Of a DNA stretch of 64,000 bases, positions 10,904-21,943 are shown piece by piece. Origin of the DNA: Mariannaea sp. PMI_226 (lineage: Eukaryota > Ascomycota > Sordariomycetes > Hypocreales > Nectriaceae); the NCBI GenBank assembly GCA_024336345.1, contig JANFOG010000002.1, positions 558,001 through 622,000 of the forward strand. Reading direction: 5' to 3'. The notes beneath the pieces are model-generated. The model had not been told where the DNA came from. It was given only the letters and a program-made list of their open reading frames with translations, and did no database searches. Every line of letters begins with the position of its first letter. Positions within the stretch are counted from its first letter, which is position 1. The position numbers and the translations under genes are program-made.

Positions 10904-12892
10904 ATGGATATGGACATGGGCGATATGGACCATGAAATCCCGGGCATTGGCATGGACACAAATCATGCCTTTGTCCGCGGATACTGGTACACTATTGCCG
11001 GAGTCGTGGTCGTTCTAACAGCCGTCCGCGGGGTCAACTATTTCGATGCTCGTCGAAGGCAAGTCATGACACTCCCCTAGTACAATTCAGTCATAATGAT
11101 GCGAGAAAAAATGAAATGAAGAAGAAAAAAAATCTAACATGCTCCCTGTCATTGCAGATTGAAATCATGTCGAGATGCCTCCGTCGAACATCCTACCCGT
11201 CCACAAGGCCCCGTCAGCCAGGCATGGGCTACAGCAACCGCTATCGTCCGTGAAACGAGCCATCCTCAACTATACGTTCCCATCAAAGGCCTCCGATGGT
11301 TAACGCCACCTTCGCTCGGCCGAATCATAGTCCTTTGTTGTTATTGGGCGGTAATGGTGTACCTCATGAGCTGGCGTGTGTCCAAGAACGACGTCTATTA
11401 TTACGAGCGTATAGGCTATCGCAATGCCTGGCTGACAATTGGCCAATTGCCTCTCCTCTTCCTGCTCGCCATGAAGGTCAACGTCATTGGTTTCCTCATT
11501 GGAACCAGTCACGAGAGGTTAAACTGGCTTCACCGCTGGGTTGGGCGTACAATGTTTGTCACTGCGACCCTCCACGGGTGGCACTTCTGGACCATGTGGG
11601 TAAAGGCCGATTTTGTCGAATTTGAGCTGCAGATCATGCCGCTCATCAAATATGGTATAGGCGCTTGGGGGATTTTGCTTTGGACTTTTATCATCGGTTT
11701 CCTGCCGATTCGGAGACTGGCCTACGAGGTTTGGGTCATTCAGCATGTCCTCTCATTTGTCCTCATCTTGTGGCTAGTCAGCAAGCATCTTCCCAATAAT
11801 GATGCGCGTTATCTGATTTGGATGAGTATCTCGTTCCTCGCTTTTGATCGCGTGGCGCGGTGGTTTCTTTTGCTTTGGCAAAATATCAAGTTGCGACCTA
11901 ACGGATCCACCAAACATATCGGCCACGAAATGAGTGTTCGTGCCGTTTGTCCTTCAACCACAGTTGTGACTATCAAGGATGCTAGATTCAAGTGGGCCGC
12001 TGGGCAGCATATATACCTTTGGGTCCCTCGACTTGGCCCCGTTGAAGCTCATCCCTACACTATAGCTTGCGCAGAGAAGCGGGGAGACGACTGCAACTGC
12101 GACAGCATTCAGCTAGTTGTGCGAGCTCACAATGGCTTCTCCAAGAGACTGCACGAGTATGCGATGAAGAACCCCGAATCGACCCTCACTGGGTTTGTAT
12201 CGGGCCCCTACGGTATCCCGCCTCGATGGGATATTTACGAGACGATGGTTCTGATCGGTGCTTCCACTGGCGCAAGTTTCACCCTCCCGATCCTGGAGAG
12301 AATTACAAACGACAGGGCGACGAATTGCGCACGAAGGATAGAACTCGTTCTGATCGCGCGCACAGCGCAGGAACTAAAATACTACGTCGAGAGAGCCGAG
12401 AAGGCAGGTCGTAATGCAACAGCTAGAGGGGTGAGAGTAACGATCCATGTGGCAATAACCGGGGGCAGCCAGGGAGGTCAAGATGTTCCTTCGTTTGCCA
12501 AGGTAATTTCTCAGAGCGACTCGGAGAGCGGCCGAAACTCACCATCAGAGCTCAAGCTTGATGAGAAGACAGGAGGGGGTTGTTGTTGCAGCGGCCGCCA
12601 GCCCACGGAAAAGACGTCTCCGTGTCGGTGCAGAGCCAATAGCTACAACTCCACCTCGGAGGCGGACGGCCCGGAGTTGATTCGTGAATATACAAGCCGA
12701 CCGAACATTGACGCATTGATCCGGTCTCCGGTTGAGGAAGCATGGGGCGAAACGGCGGTGGTGGTCTGTGGCGGGCCGGAGATCGTTGCGCGGACAAGGA
12801 ATACTGTCAGCCGATTAAGCGACGAACGCGCCGTTCACAAGGGGACGGGCGCACAGGGCATACTATTACACGTGGAGGAGTATTCATTTTAA
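10904..12892 (+). CDS. Ferric/cupric reductase, FRE/NOX family, with a GC-AG intron
   Basis: A plasma-membrane flavocytochrome that moves electrons from NADPH through FAD and two haems to extracellular Fe3+ or Cu2+. Exons 10904-11058 and 11158-12892 give 629 residues. The first exon supplies a Met/Asp-rich head and one membrane segment. The intron has a GC donor in the context AG/GCAAGT, and the frame closes only with it. Four haem histidines are spaced in the family pattern: His177 and His191, then His248 and His262. The FAD motif HPYTIA is at about 350-355, GPYG at about 401-404 and the terminal NADPH motif CGGP near 580. An unusual Cys-rich insert (GGGCCCSG, then CRCR) sits in the NADPH domain loop; its metal-binding role is only a guess. 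Divergent from the BIM1-like copper gene. Confidence 0.93.
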
Positions 12893-13705
12893 AATTTCAA
12901 AGTGGTACGACTCTGCGACCATCGAACCAACAAGCCCCGTTCATACAATAGAGGCCCACGGACCTGGCGAAGGATCCTCCCTATGTTGCCCCTGCATAAG
13001 CCTCAAAACTCCCCCAAGGAGGGAAGAACATGAAGGATTCAAGGGAAACTGGCACTGAAGAAGAAGTGTCAAATATATTAACTCAGAACCCGAGGATTGG
13101 CCTAATTCCTTATACCTGATTCTATGTTTTCTCTCATGAACCGGGTCCTACAAAGTACCTTACCTGATTGAGTTATCATGACTCCATGTTTTCATGACCC
13201 CCCCCCCCCGATCATCCATCAGGTTCTAACAAATAAATCACATCATCAATCGCTGATAACTGATTAAGGTGCCCTTGAGAAGTAAATTGAAATAAAACAC
13301 GGAAAAAAGGAAAGAAAGGAAGAAAGCTAGAAAAAGAAAAGAAATCGCCTCAATTCGCAGCCCGGGTTATTTCATGTCAAGTGGCGCCGCGACAGAAACT
13401 TGTCCCGCTCCACTTCAATTGGTCTGCTGTGCCTGTGCCGCCCTGAATAAATTACCTAAATCCACCTGCCTAGTTCCCATACCCCTAAACTTGTTTTCTA
13501 GACCTTCCCCTGGCTCCGGCATCCAACGGGCCTCGTGGCAAGCCAAGCGATCTTGGAAATCTTTAATTCCGGGGGTCTCCTCCAAATTGGGGTGGGGGGT
13601 GAGGGAGTTCTCTTTCTTCTTTTTTTGTTCCATCGTCTCATTTTTCTTGGGGGACAGTCAACAGCTTTTCGATGTTCTTCCAATAATCCCAAGCTGCTGC
13701 TGGCG
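12893..13705. other. Intergenic between reductase and small membrane protein
   Basis: It contains a 3' flank with a C run near 13199-13209, A/G-rich low-complexity DNA near 13300-13345 and the CT-rich leader of the next gene. No further gene is supported. Confidence 0.5.
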
Positions 13706-14422
13706 ATGCCTCCTCCGCGAGATCTGCCTATGTACTATGGCCTCATACAGGCATGCTCGAGATCAGTCTCATGGGCGACGGCCTTACTAGCCGTGTTGTT
13801 GCTGTCTTATGCGGGCAGAACATGGCCACAACAAGCCCAGGTCGCTGTCGCCGGCATTATAGGGGTGAGTGTGTATTGAGGTCCAGGAAGCTCCTATTCC
13901 CTATTTGCAGAGGCTAACCCAGGTGGTCCATTTTGCAGTGTGCTGTTGCGATGCTCAACGATAGCTGGGAAATAGTCGCCATCACCGACGCCTGGCAAAC
14001 GCTACCACGATTTTCAGCTTCCCGACGAGTCCTTCACGATGTGTTCTCTTTTGCCTTATCCATTGGTGGGGTGATCATGATGTGGGTGTCCAACCTTCAC
14101 GTCAAGGATTCTGGCAGGCCCACCTTCGGTAGTGTACAAGAGCAGCGATATGTCATGGCAGCTCTTTGGGGTCTGCTTACACAAGCGTACGTGGCACTAA
14201 ATTAAAGCCTTCCCTTCTATGGTTGTGGAAACAAAGTAGCTGACAAGTTGCAGTTGTTGGCGATTCATTCATCTTATCTGGGGATGCTTCGACTGTTCTA
14301 GAGAGGCCCGAGCCACAGAGCGCCGACGACGACGAAGGCGGAGACGGAGACGGAGACAACACCGTTACGACCACCAACACCCGTACGATCCATGGTACGA
14401 GATTACAGGATACAGGGCGTGA
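13706..14422 (+). CDS. Small multi-span membrane protein with poly-Arg tail, unknown function
   Basis: I do not recognise the family. Exons 13706-13864, 13939-14186 and 14254-14422 join in frame to 191 residues. Four hydrophobic segments can be seen: about 15-35, 42-58, 85-105 and 122-145. After the last segment a CWRFIHLIWGCFDC stretch leads into a run of twelve arginines and then a His/Tyr/Pro-rich end. The Arg run directly after a membrane helix suggests a cytosolic tail by the positive-inside rule. The stop codon overlaps a perfect GTGAGT donor. If that donor joins the acceptor ending at 14494 (TTTTTTTCAG), the frame continues to 14591 and the protein has 222 residues. An in-frame ATG exists only further upstream, in frame from 13535; 13706 fits the leader and family-like length better. 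Splicing is confident, identity is not. Confidence 0.7.
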
Positions 14423-15624
14423 GTGATTGTTCACGGTGGCCAAGGCAAAGAAAACTGGGGATGGACGATGGGACAGACTTGTGCTTTTTTTCAGCGATAA
14501 AAATACGGAACAACGCCAGCTCGAAAGCAAACGGCGTGATAATTGTAATGGGCAGCATGTTGGCACACATAGGGCTATGACAGGTTGGTGAATTAGAAGG
14601 CGGGGAACTTGTTGGACGACGATTGATACCCAGATTTGACGACGGAGATGAATCTTTTTTTTTTTGGCACGCCCCGTCACATCAGGGTTCCATGAGATGG
14701 ATTGGTGTTAAAATCTTTTCTTTACCTACCTATCTATATGGGAAATAATACGACAATTTATTGGCTACTCACGCCCAACCAATGTGACCAATGTGATTTC
14801 GCAGGGAAGACTATCATTTTGTCATTTACAAGCTTGAGCAAGCGCCAGCATAATGGGGAGAGAGTTCGGAAAGCTTTTAGAGAAATCTGTCATTTCTCCC
14901 TCTCGATGCGACATGCGCCCTTTGCATCGCTCCTCGATGTCCACCTCATAACTCCAAGCGGAGAAGATGGTACCAGTCTTGAGGCACGTCCCGGATATGT
15001 GTTTGGAGAGAAAACCGAGAGTGCTTTGGGTGCGCAGAATGCAGAAAGGAAAAGTGGCAGAACAGTATGAATGATGTGAAGATTACGATGACATTAGAAA
15101 AAGAAGTGTCACTACTCCCAGTTTCCCACGCTGTCATGATCAGACTGTCTCATACGTAGATTAACGTGAAGCAGGGATGCTTAGGACTCACGACGGGGCG
15201 AAGCAGGACGACCCTTTTTTCTCTCTCTATACGTATGTAAGACAATGTGAGTTGTCAGTTATAATAACATACGATTGGGATAAAATTTCTATTCCTATTG
15301 TTGGGTTATTAAATTCTTATCATCTTCTCAAGTGTAACCTAGTGTACTCTACATAAGAATTAACATATGAAGAACTGGTAATTATTATCGTTTTACAATT
15401 TAACATAAAATATAATTTAAAGGTTTCAAGATGTGCTCTTTTTTTAGTGGTATTACGTAGAGGCAGTATCATGTGTGGGAACAGACTTTTGGCCGCTCAC
15501 TGTACTTAGATCAGTTGCTAGGGTAATAGAGCCAACATTTGAGAACCAACATCAAGGACCAACAATAAGAATAACACTTAGAACGAACAAAGAGAATCAA
15601 CATAGGCGAGGTACTTAGGTAATG
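14423..15624. other. Intergenic, partly AT-rich
   Basis: The interval holds the 3' flank of the membrane protein gene, including the optional last exon described for it. An AT-rich part lies at about 15230-15430. No coding or RNA gene was recognised. Confidence 0.5.
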
Positions 15625-15632
15625 TATATAAG
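15625..15632 (+). promoter_or_regulatory. TATA box of the 15738 gene
   Basis: TATATAAG lies 106 bases upstream of the ATG at 15738 and is followed by a CT-rich leader. A start of transcription near 15660 would be expected. Confidence 0.5.
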
Positions 15633-15737
15633 CTGCCGCCTAATTACACAGTCAGAAGGCTCAGTGATGACAACTTGTATCCCTTTAATCTTCCCTGCCT
15701 CTCCCAGCGTCACTGCCGAACGCCAACCACGCAAAAC

Positions 15738-16139
15738 ATGTCCTACAATGTTTATCTAGTCGCCTCTCTTGGCATGCCCCGTGATCATCATGCACTATTT
15801 ATCGAGACAAACTCCGATGGCACAGGTCGTCTTATACATGTTACTGGAAACGTGCAAAATGGAATGGAGTTTGAAGAACGAGAAGAAAAGCGCCCCGATG
15901 ACTCGGAAACCTTTGTCAGCAAGAGTTTTCTTGGCACCATCTACGCCGAGTGTTATCGAAATGTGAGCGAGATATGCAAAAGCAATGCGCCGCCAAAGAA
16001 GCAGTTCGACGGCCCAAAAAGGCTCTACCCTGAGGAGCCTCTGCGTCGATGCCAGGAATGGACAGCTGAGGTAGTAGAGAGCCTGGTTTCAAAGGGCATC
16101 TTACAGACCAAGACTTCCATTACCTCTTCCGTGGAGTGA
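15738..16139 (+). CDS. Small conserved fungal hypothetical protein
   Basis: Single exon of 133 residues beginning MSYNVYLVASLGMPRDHHAL. It resembles a small family I recall as widespread in ascomycetes: a compact N-terminal half with HHALFIET, then DGTGRLIHVTG, a charged middle and a C-terminal WTAEVVESLVSKGIL helix. I cannot attach a function. No signal peptide or membrane segment is seen, so it is probably cytosolic. I chose the ATG at 15738 because the family-like sequence begins there and a TATA box sits 106 bases upstream. An in-frame ATG at 15675 would add 21 residues of leader-like composition. The gene stands alone, with AT-rich DNA on both sides. Confidence 0.75.
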   Translation: MSYNVYLVASLGMPRDHHALFIETNSDGTGRLIHVTGNVQNGMEFEEREEKRPDDSETFVSKSFLGTIYAECYRNVSEICKSNAPPKKQFDGPKRLYPEEPLRRCQEWTAEVVESLVSKGILQTKTSITSSVE

Positions 16140-17524
16140 AGGCCTCTATGCGATATAGAACGGATTGGACCGGAAGAGAAGATGCAGGTACAGGGTCAGC
16201 TTCAAGCGTTTGTGGAAGCCTAAGGTGGGATTCCATCACCTGATACTTCTGGGGGGACATAAATCCGTATTTACCCATGGGGATCCACAGACGAAGCATG
16301 CGATAGTCAAGAGTGATGGGATAGTTGTGGTGGTAAATGAGGAAACGGCGGGATAGGATCTGGAATATTGGGGATACGCGGTCGCCATGTTTTCGTTGGA
16401 AAGTGGGAGGATGATGGGCATAAGTATTTGGCAAAGATTATAGTGGTTGAGCATCCGAATGAGTATGCATCGTTTCAAATGATTCGGAACGAGCTTTGGT
16501 CATGAGTAGCAAGGAGATAAAATGTAAGGACAAGCGGAGAGGTTACATTAGACCTTGATCCAAAGACAGCAGAACCCAAGAGTAGAAAATGCCAACGTGT
16601 TACGCCCCTTTTCCACACTCGACTTAGACAGAATACGCATGTGCAAGGATGCGACCTGAAGCGCAAGGAAGAATAACATGTGCAGACGCACTGATTTGTT
16701 TGCGATGCATGACAGCGTTGAAATTCTAAGTAGCGCTTCGTCGTGCGAATGGAGATAGCGTCTGGCTGCTCAGTACAAAGACAATATCTGCGTCCAGTGT
16801 TACCTTGTAGAGGAACATCTTTGTATGTTCATGGCAGCCGAATCAAACACTTTGCAGAGAAAGCATCTTAACCGAGGCAAGAGCTGTAGAGAGACCCAAT
16901 ACTATGTGAGCCATTTCACCTTCACGATATTTATTTTTTTCCATATTCTTGCCATTTTGTGAGTCAAATGATGTCGGAGCCAAAATGTATCGCGAGAGAG
17001 CTGAGTGAGATGACGGGAAAGTATTGTTATCATAGATATATAGGGAGCAATTTTCAATACAATGCACACCTAGTTTCGATGTCATTTTGTCAATACTTGT
17101 AACTAGTCCCACCACATTTCTTGAGAGACGAGTTCTGCAGTTTCAAATGTAGTTATTTGGAGAAAAAGAAAAAGGAATGGACAATCGTCCTGAATTCAGT
17201 TACCGCGTAAGAGGACAGAAACACGGTAGATGTCTCATAAATATCGGGGTTCGTGGCCTCCAATCCTATTCAAAGTTGAATCCCAAGGGTGCAAAGATGA
17301 AGTCCGCAATGGTCTTAACTGGTATGAATGAGGTAGTATTTAATGTACATTTAAGCTAAAATTGGAGAAGCAGAGCGAATAAATGAAAGATAGAAATCAA
17401 AATAAGTTGGTAGACAATCGCGAAGTTGAAAGTGAAGCTTGTTCCATTCCATTCACTTCTCTGCCCGGTATCTCGCCGCCACAACACGTCCTCTGGCATC
17501 CGACAAGGCTGCTTAATCATGAGC
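16140..17524. other. Gene-free AT-rich stretch
   Basis: Only short reading frames on both strands, none with a signal peptide or recognisable domain. No repeat was seen. Confidence 0.5.
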
Positions 17525-17850
17525 TTAACCACTGTCCGGGCACACATAACAGCTAGGGCCTATTCATGCACCGTTAGTTTCTAACAGAACCTTTTTGGAG
17601 GAAGATGATAAGTCGTCGTCATACCGCACATGCTAGGTCGTTGGACAACCTGTTCGCACGAGTGATAACAGCCCATATCAATAACTTGTTGCGTTAGCGA
17701 GGTATTAAATTAACTTTGAGAGGAAACTTAGGGGTCTTTACAGCAGTGACCTCTTCGCTTGGCGAGTTCCAGGTCCTTTGCTTCGAGAGTTGGAGCAGCA
17801 AGGCCTGTGGCAAGCAATAGGGCCGAGGCCAGGGCAACGAAGAAACGCAT
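17525..17850 (-). CDS. Small secreted six-cysteine peptide, three exons (novel candidate)
   Basis: Reconstructed from splice signals. Exon 1 is 17742-17850, exon 2 is 17625-17684 and exon 3 is 17525-17559, together 67 residues. Intron 1 (57 bases) has a GTAAAG donor, a GCTAACG branch site and an AAG acceptor. Intron 2 (65 bases) has a GTATGA donor, an ACTAACG branch site and a TAG acceptor. Exon 1 encodes a clear signal peptide (MRFFVALASALLLATGLA) and a short pro-segment ending LAKRR, a Kex2-type site. The mature part of about 34 residues has six cysteines spaced C-x5-C-x3-C-x9-C-x3-C-x2-C, enough for three disulfides. A TATA box and CT-rich leader precede it. It could be an effector, an antimicrobial or a signalling peptide; I recognise no family. 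The AAG acceptor is the weak point. Without splicing the frame stops after 40 residues. Confidence 0.55.
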
Positions 17851-17962
17851 TTCAAAAGAAAGTATGGTGATCAAAGAATGTGAAGGAGCACCAGGAAAAA
17901 GACAAATAACTTGAATGATTGATTGCTTTAGAATGATAGAAGAAGAGAAAGAGAGACACGTT

Positions 17963-17971
17963 CTTTATATA
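17963..17971 (-). promoter_or_regulatory. TATA box of the secreted-peptide gene
   Basis: TATATAAAG on the minus strand lies 113 bases upstream of the ATG at 17850. A pyrimidine-rich leader lies between them. It supports a real, probably inducible promoter. Confidence 0.55.
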
Positions 17972-19900
17972 ACACGAGCTATCAGCTACAAACACTGTCC
18001 ATCTAGGTACGGGAGCAACATGAGCAGCTGTATGAAGCACACACAGACCTACGATGATACCAAAGTACCATATTTTTGCTACTTTGAACTATCTAGATGT
18101 AGAGTAGTGCTTCAAAAGAATACACTTTCTACTCCGTATAGGTATCCATGTCGTATTTCTTTTTATCTCAACCTGTCGGATCACCCAGAGTAGCCAAGAA
18201 GTTGCCAACTCATGTAATCTCTCTTAGCCGATAGACTAGACTCTTGTTTGAGTCCACTATACTAGCTCTGGATCCCTACAGCACCCCAGCTTCGTAAGGC
18301 CAGCACTATACTACATTCATGTGTCGTGTACCGGATTGCACCGAAGGATCGAAAATCCATCGTTAGATTATCTTGGCGTTACACCGGTAGGGCTCCCTGG
18401 GGGGATCTAATTTGGGACAGAAGAACTCTGCAGGCAACAAAATGAAATAGCCAGGAGGAGGGACAGTATTAAATAAATCCCTTTCTTCTCTTCCTTTTCC
18501 CTTGCGCCGAGATTGACAAATCTAAGCCCCGTTTTGTGATACTCTATACATAAGACGTAGTGACTCTTATCAAAAATGAAAATTATCTTTCCCTTCTCAA
18601 CTGGAAATCTTTCTTAACAAACCGTTTTAGCTAGACGAGTCCCCCCTTAACACACACGAAATATTACTCCGAACAGAAGTTATGCCTCAATTAAGGATCC
18701 TTTCATGATTAGACTAATGAATCAAGTGGGTAGAATGAGTGTACCGGATAGTGTTGTATAATCGCTGCCCAAGAGACACAGCCACCAAGCCAAAATGGAT
18801 TAACCATTTCAAATAGACTTATTGCTGCGGTGTATCTGACCAAAGAAAATATGATATTAACCTGAACCCCTGTTGTCTCTAGACTGAAACAGCACTGACA
18901 CTTTCAGGATCCCATCTTTATACGATTGTGCTTATCACTCATCTTAATAACTTTGCACCTGAGATGACAGATGCTCCGATCTTTCATGATAGGACTTCTG
19001 GGACTCTTAAAAATATATTTCCTCATCAGTGATAACATAGTCTACGATAGTAGACGACTTTCTCCATAACGATTTCATACTTGCCCTCATACTATAGAGC
19101 ACATTAGGACTGCATGAGATACTGTGCCCCTACCTATAACTCACCACCTAGATCCCTAAATACAATGGGGTGCATTTAGACAACTGTACCTAGTGCCTAG
19201 CCTTTCTCCTTTTTCCAGGACCTTATTGTTCTTCAGTCGAATAGACTAGCTCCTTTTGGGCCATTATATTGTGCTGCTTTTGACCCCTGTTTCCTTAGCT
19301 TAGTTCTCCCTTTAATATTCCAAACATCTCAGTTATGCCGGTGGGAAAGAACTTTCGTCAGGAGTATTGCATTAAATATGTAGGCTATGAAAGCAAGGAT
19401 ATATATAAATCTCATAAATTTTTTAAGCTTATTCTTAGAGCTTACCATCAAATAGATCATCCATCTAGAAAGGAAGTGAGAACGGCTATTACCAGAGCCA
19501 GCTATAGTCGAAGCAACAAAATAGGATTTCATCTGGATAATGCGACAAAATATAATTACAACAATTTACAGTCATTTACATATGATGGGCTGAGACCTGT
19601 TGGGGTATGCTTTAAAACTGCCCCTCCCATGGGGATCTTCAGCTTCTCACCCGTGCTGTGGGTCGAAAGAAGTAGCTTCAGCGAAACCGGTCGCATTTTA
19701 ATGACGAGGGATAGGGATAGGCAGTTTCACTTGTAATGGGCACATTTTTTGCAAACACTGGTTATAAACATGTCAATGAGATCTGCGGCTTTCAGTTGTT
19801 CGAGGTAGAAGGGCCAGGCCAATATGGACGGCTCTAGTCCCGAGAGAACAACTTGTAGAACGCGATGTTCCTAGCTCGAAGTCGAGATGAGATCTGTTAG
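17972..19900. other. AT-rich gene-free region
   Basis: No gene is supported. A frame of 133 codons at 19335-19736 is open but its AT-rich composition and sequence match nothing I know. The density of TA-rich words would fit old RIP-mutated repeats, though no parent element can be named. Confidence 0.45.
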
Positions 19901-19904
19901 ACAG

Positions 19905-20196
19905 GCTTAGTGTTTGTCAATGGAAAAGCTAATGGCGAGCATATTCATGGCCTTTCTAGTACCTCACTATTCTTCCCTATTTGACCCCACCTGAGCGAAT
20001 ATTTGTACATGATAATTCTCCAACCCATACAGCAAGAACCATGCAAAGGCTCCTTGACAAGCGAGGCATGCAGCTATCACGGAAGCTAGCTCGTGGTATA
20101 TCTAAGAAATACCAGATTAAAGTCCTAGGTAGTCTGTTTTCGCCAACACAACGAAAAGAGGTGGAAACTGAATGCACTCAGTTTGATATTTCTTGA
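19905..20196 (+). pseudogene. Possible decayed Tc1/mariner transposase fragment
   Basis: One frame reads ERIFVHDNSPTHTARTMQRL, which looks like the DNxPxHTA block around the second catalytic Asp of Tc1/mariner transposases (typically QDNAPxHTA). Just upstream, in another frame, a stretch beginning VFVNGKANGEHI resembles the strand that precedes this block (VxIxGxxNxExY). The frames are broken by shifts and stops. The expected downstream motif with the third acidic residue is not seen and no terminal inverted repeats were found. It cannot encode an active enzyme. Short similarity only, so confidence is low. Confidence 0.35.
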
Positions 20197-20199
20197 TCC

Positions 20200-21943
20200 C
20201 TGTTTGTGTCTAGCCGTCCCTACACAACATGCTTCTTTGGCTCCGCAAGGAACCTTTGCGTGGTGTCGAATCAGTTTGGATCAGAAAGAAATGACCCGCA
20301 GACTTTACTGATACTTAAGACCGCTTGATATCAGCTTATTTTGAATGTCCTCCTCACTAGTGGTATCTCCTCATGTAATCCATCACCTTCGACCGGGGCT
20401 TGCTTGCATGTCTGCCTCTCTGGCCTACGGGACCATCCCATATTCGCCATGGTACTAGCGAGGGTTTCCACCGGTGTTCCCTCAGTGTAATTGGACCACT
20501 GGCTATCATTACGAGTATGTAGGTATCGACAAGCGTCTTGGCCATGCTCATCGGTTATGTGTCTCAAGGCTTGGGTAATACCCAGCATTGTTTTCAAGAT
20601 GCTTGAAAAGTAGCATACACGCCAAGCCAAGGTGTATGCCGGTGTCTTAGGTGGCTTCCTTCCATCTGTTGTCTGGGGCGCCGTCAACTGCTTGGCTTAG
20701 AAGGGCCATACCGGCTGTCACAAAGAGCTCGAGGCGTCATTCTTATGATTGATGTATACTTTGTTGGCTCAGAAATAGCTCCGATCGTTTCGGAGACGCT
20801 TCAACGGGCTCGTGTTGGTTTCCAGTCCGGTTCTCTTGGATAGTCACCGTTCCTACATCCGGAAGACAGCTGTGCGTACCTTGTCTCTAGTTTCTTCATC
20901 AAGCGACTTGCAGGGCATGATGGGGACAAAAAGATGTATTCGTATGTCCTGATGACCTCAATCGTGGTTGCGATTGGAAATATCAGCAGCCTTTATATTT
21001 TATTATATTTTTTATCTTTCCTTACCCCTGCAGAAGCATGGCATTTATTGACATGGGCTGAATTGGGGCGGAACCAGATTGCTAGAAACGGAGTTGATCA
21101 CGGCGCATCAGCCAAACCAGAATAAGACAACGAGATGCTGTCCCCAGGCGATTCCAGGTAGCAGGAGGGAGCTTTGACATTAGCCTCTGGTGGCAAAATA
21201 CACGAATTGTGATATTGAATAAGATTAAAGCGCGTAAATAGATCAGTAGATTGCGGCCTTTATTCAAATCAGCCTAATCAGCGTGTCACACATTAAGCCT
21301 GCGTTATGCTCTGCGCGGCGCTTAATAGACGAGCCAGTAAGCCAGTAGAGAAGATAATGGCAACGCCGCAACTTGTAACATCTACTTCAAATTGATATTC
21401 ACTTACTGAGCTCCTTATTTATTTCAACATCCCATCCCATTCAGGCGATCTTGGGTAAAATAAAGACACAAAAATTGCTGTGGCGTCGTACGGCATCTTG
21501 GCTGTCGAAGCATCCACTATTAGATGGCGCCCAGTGAGATTTCGCTTCACCAGAAACCGGCGCTTAGAACAAATGTCCTTGTATGCTTCTATTGGTTGCG
21601 ATGGCCCTTGAGGCCCTGCATGACGGTCGCCTTGACCAGGGTGTGCCCGCAATCCAGAAGGGCAGCTGATCTCAGACGCACCCAATTGCTAACTGATCAC
21701 ATCGTGAGCGGATCCCCCAGGCTCCGGTTGGATCTGGTGAGGTTGCTCATCCGCGCCATCTTCGAACAAAATGCTGTGTCAGATATCTCATCGAGTAACA
21801 ACTACATGGGGATCCTTTGTTACTCCTCTAAAAATTCTGGTCGATTCCTGAGCGTCACTCCCGTCCAACGAGACGGAGCACTCCAGCACTCCATTTCACT
21901 ATACTAGACTATATTACACGCCAAAGGCATACAAATCCGCAGC
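20200..21943. other. Decayed region and promoter side of the fucosidase
   Basis: Interrupted frames only; a stretch at about 20735-20850 gives 36 open codons with a hydrophobic, protein-like composition but ends abruptly. The last few hundred bases should contain the GH95 promoter. No clear TATA box was found. Confidence 0.45.

Noticed and set aside
17560..17741. Single 182-base intron model for the peptide gene
   Set aside because: It stays in frame but is long for this genome and removes a cysteine-containing exon flanked by its own donor and acceptor.
17728..17850. Unspliced 40-residue version of the secreted peptide
   Set aside because: It ends inside a GTAAAG donor followed by good branch sites; the spliced frame gives six ordered cysteines. 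Kept only as a possible isoform.
18335..18410. Possible tRNA-like T-arm (GGATCGAAAATCC)
   Set aside because: The canonical GTTCRANYC loop is absent and no acceptor or anticodon stem could be paired.
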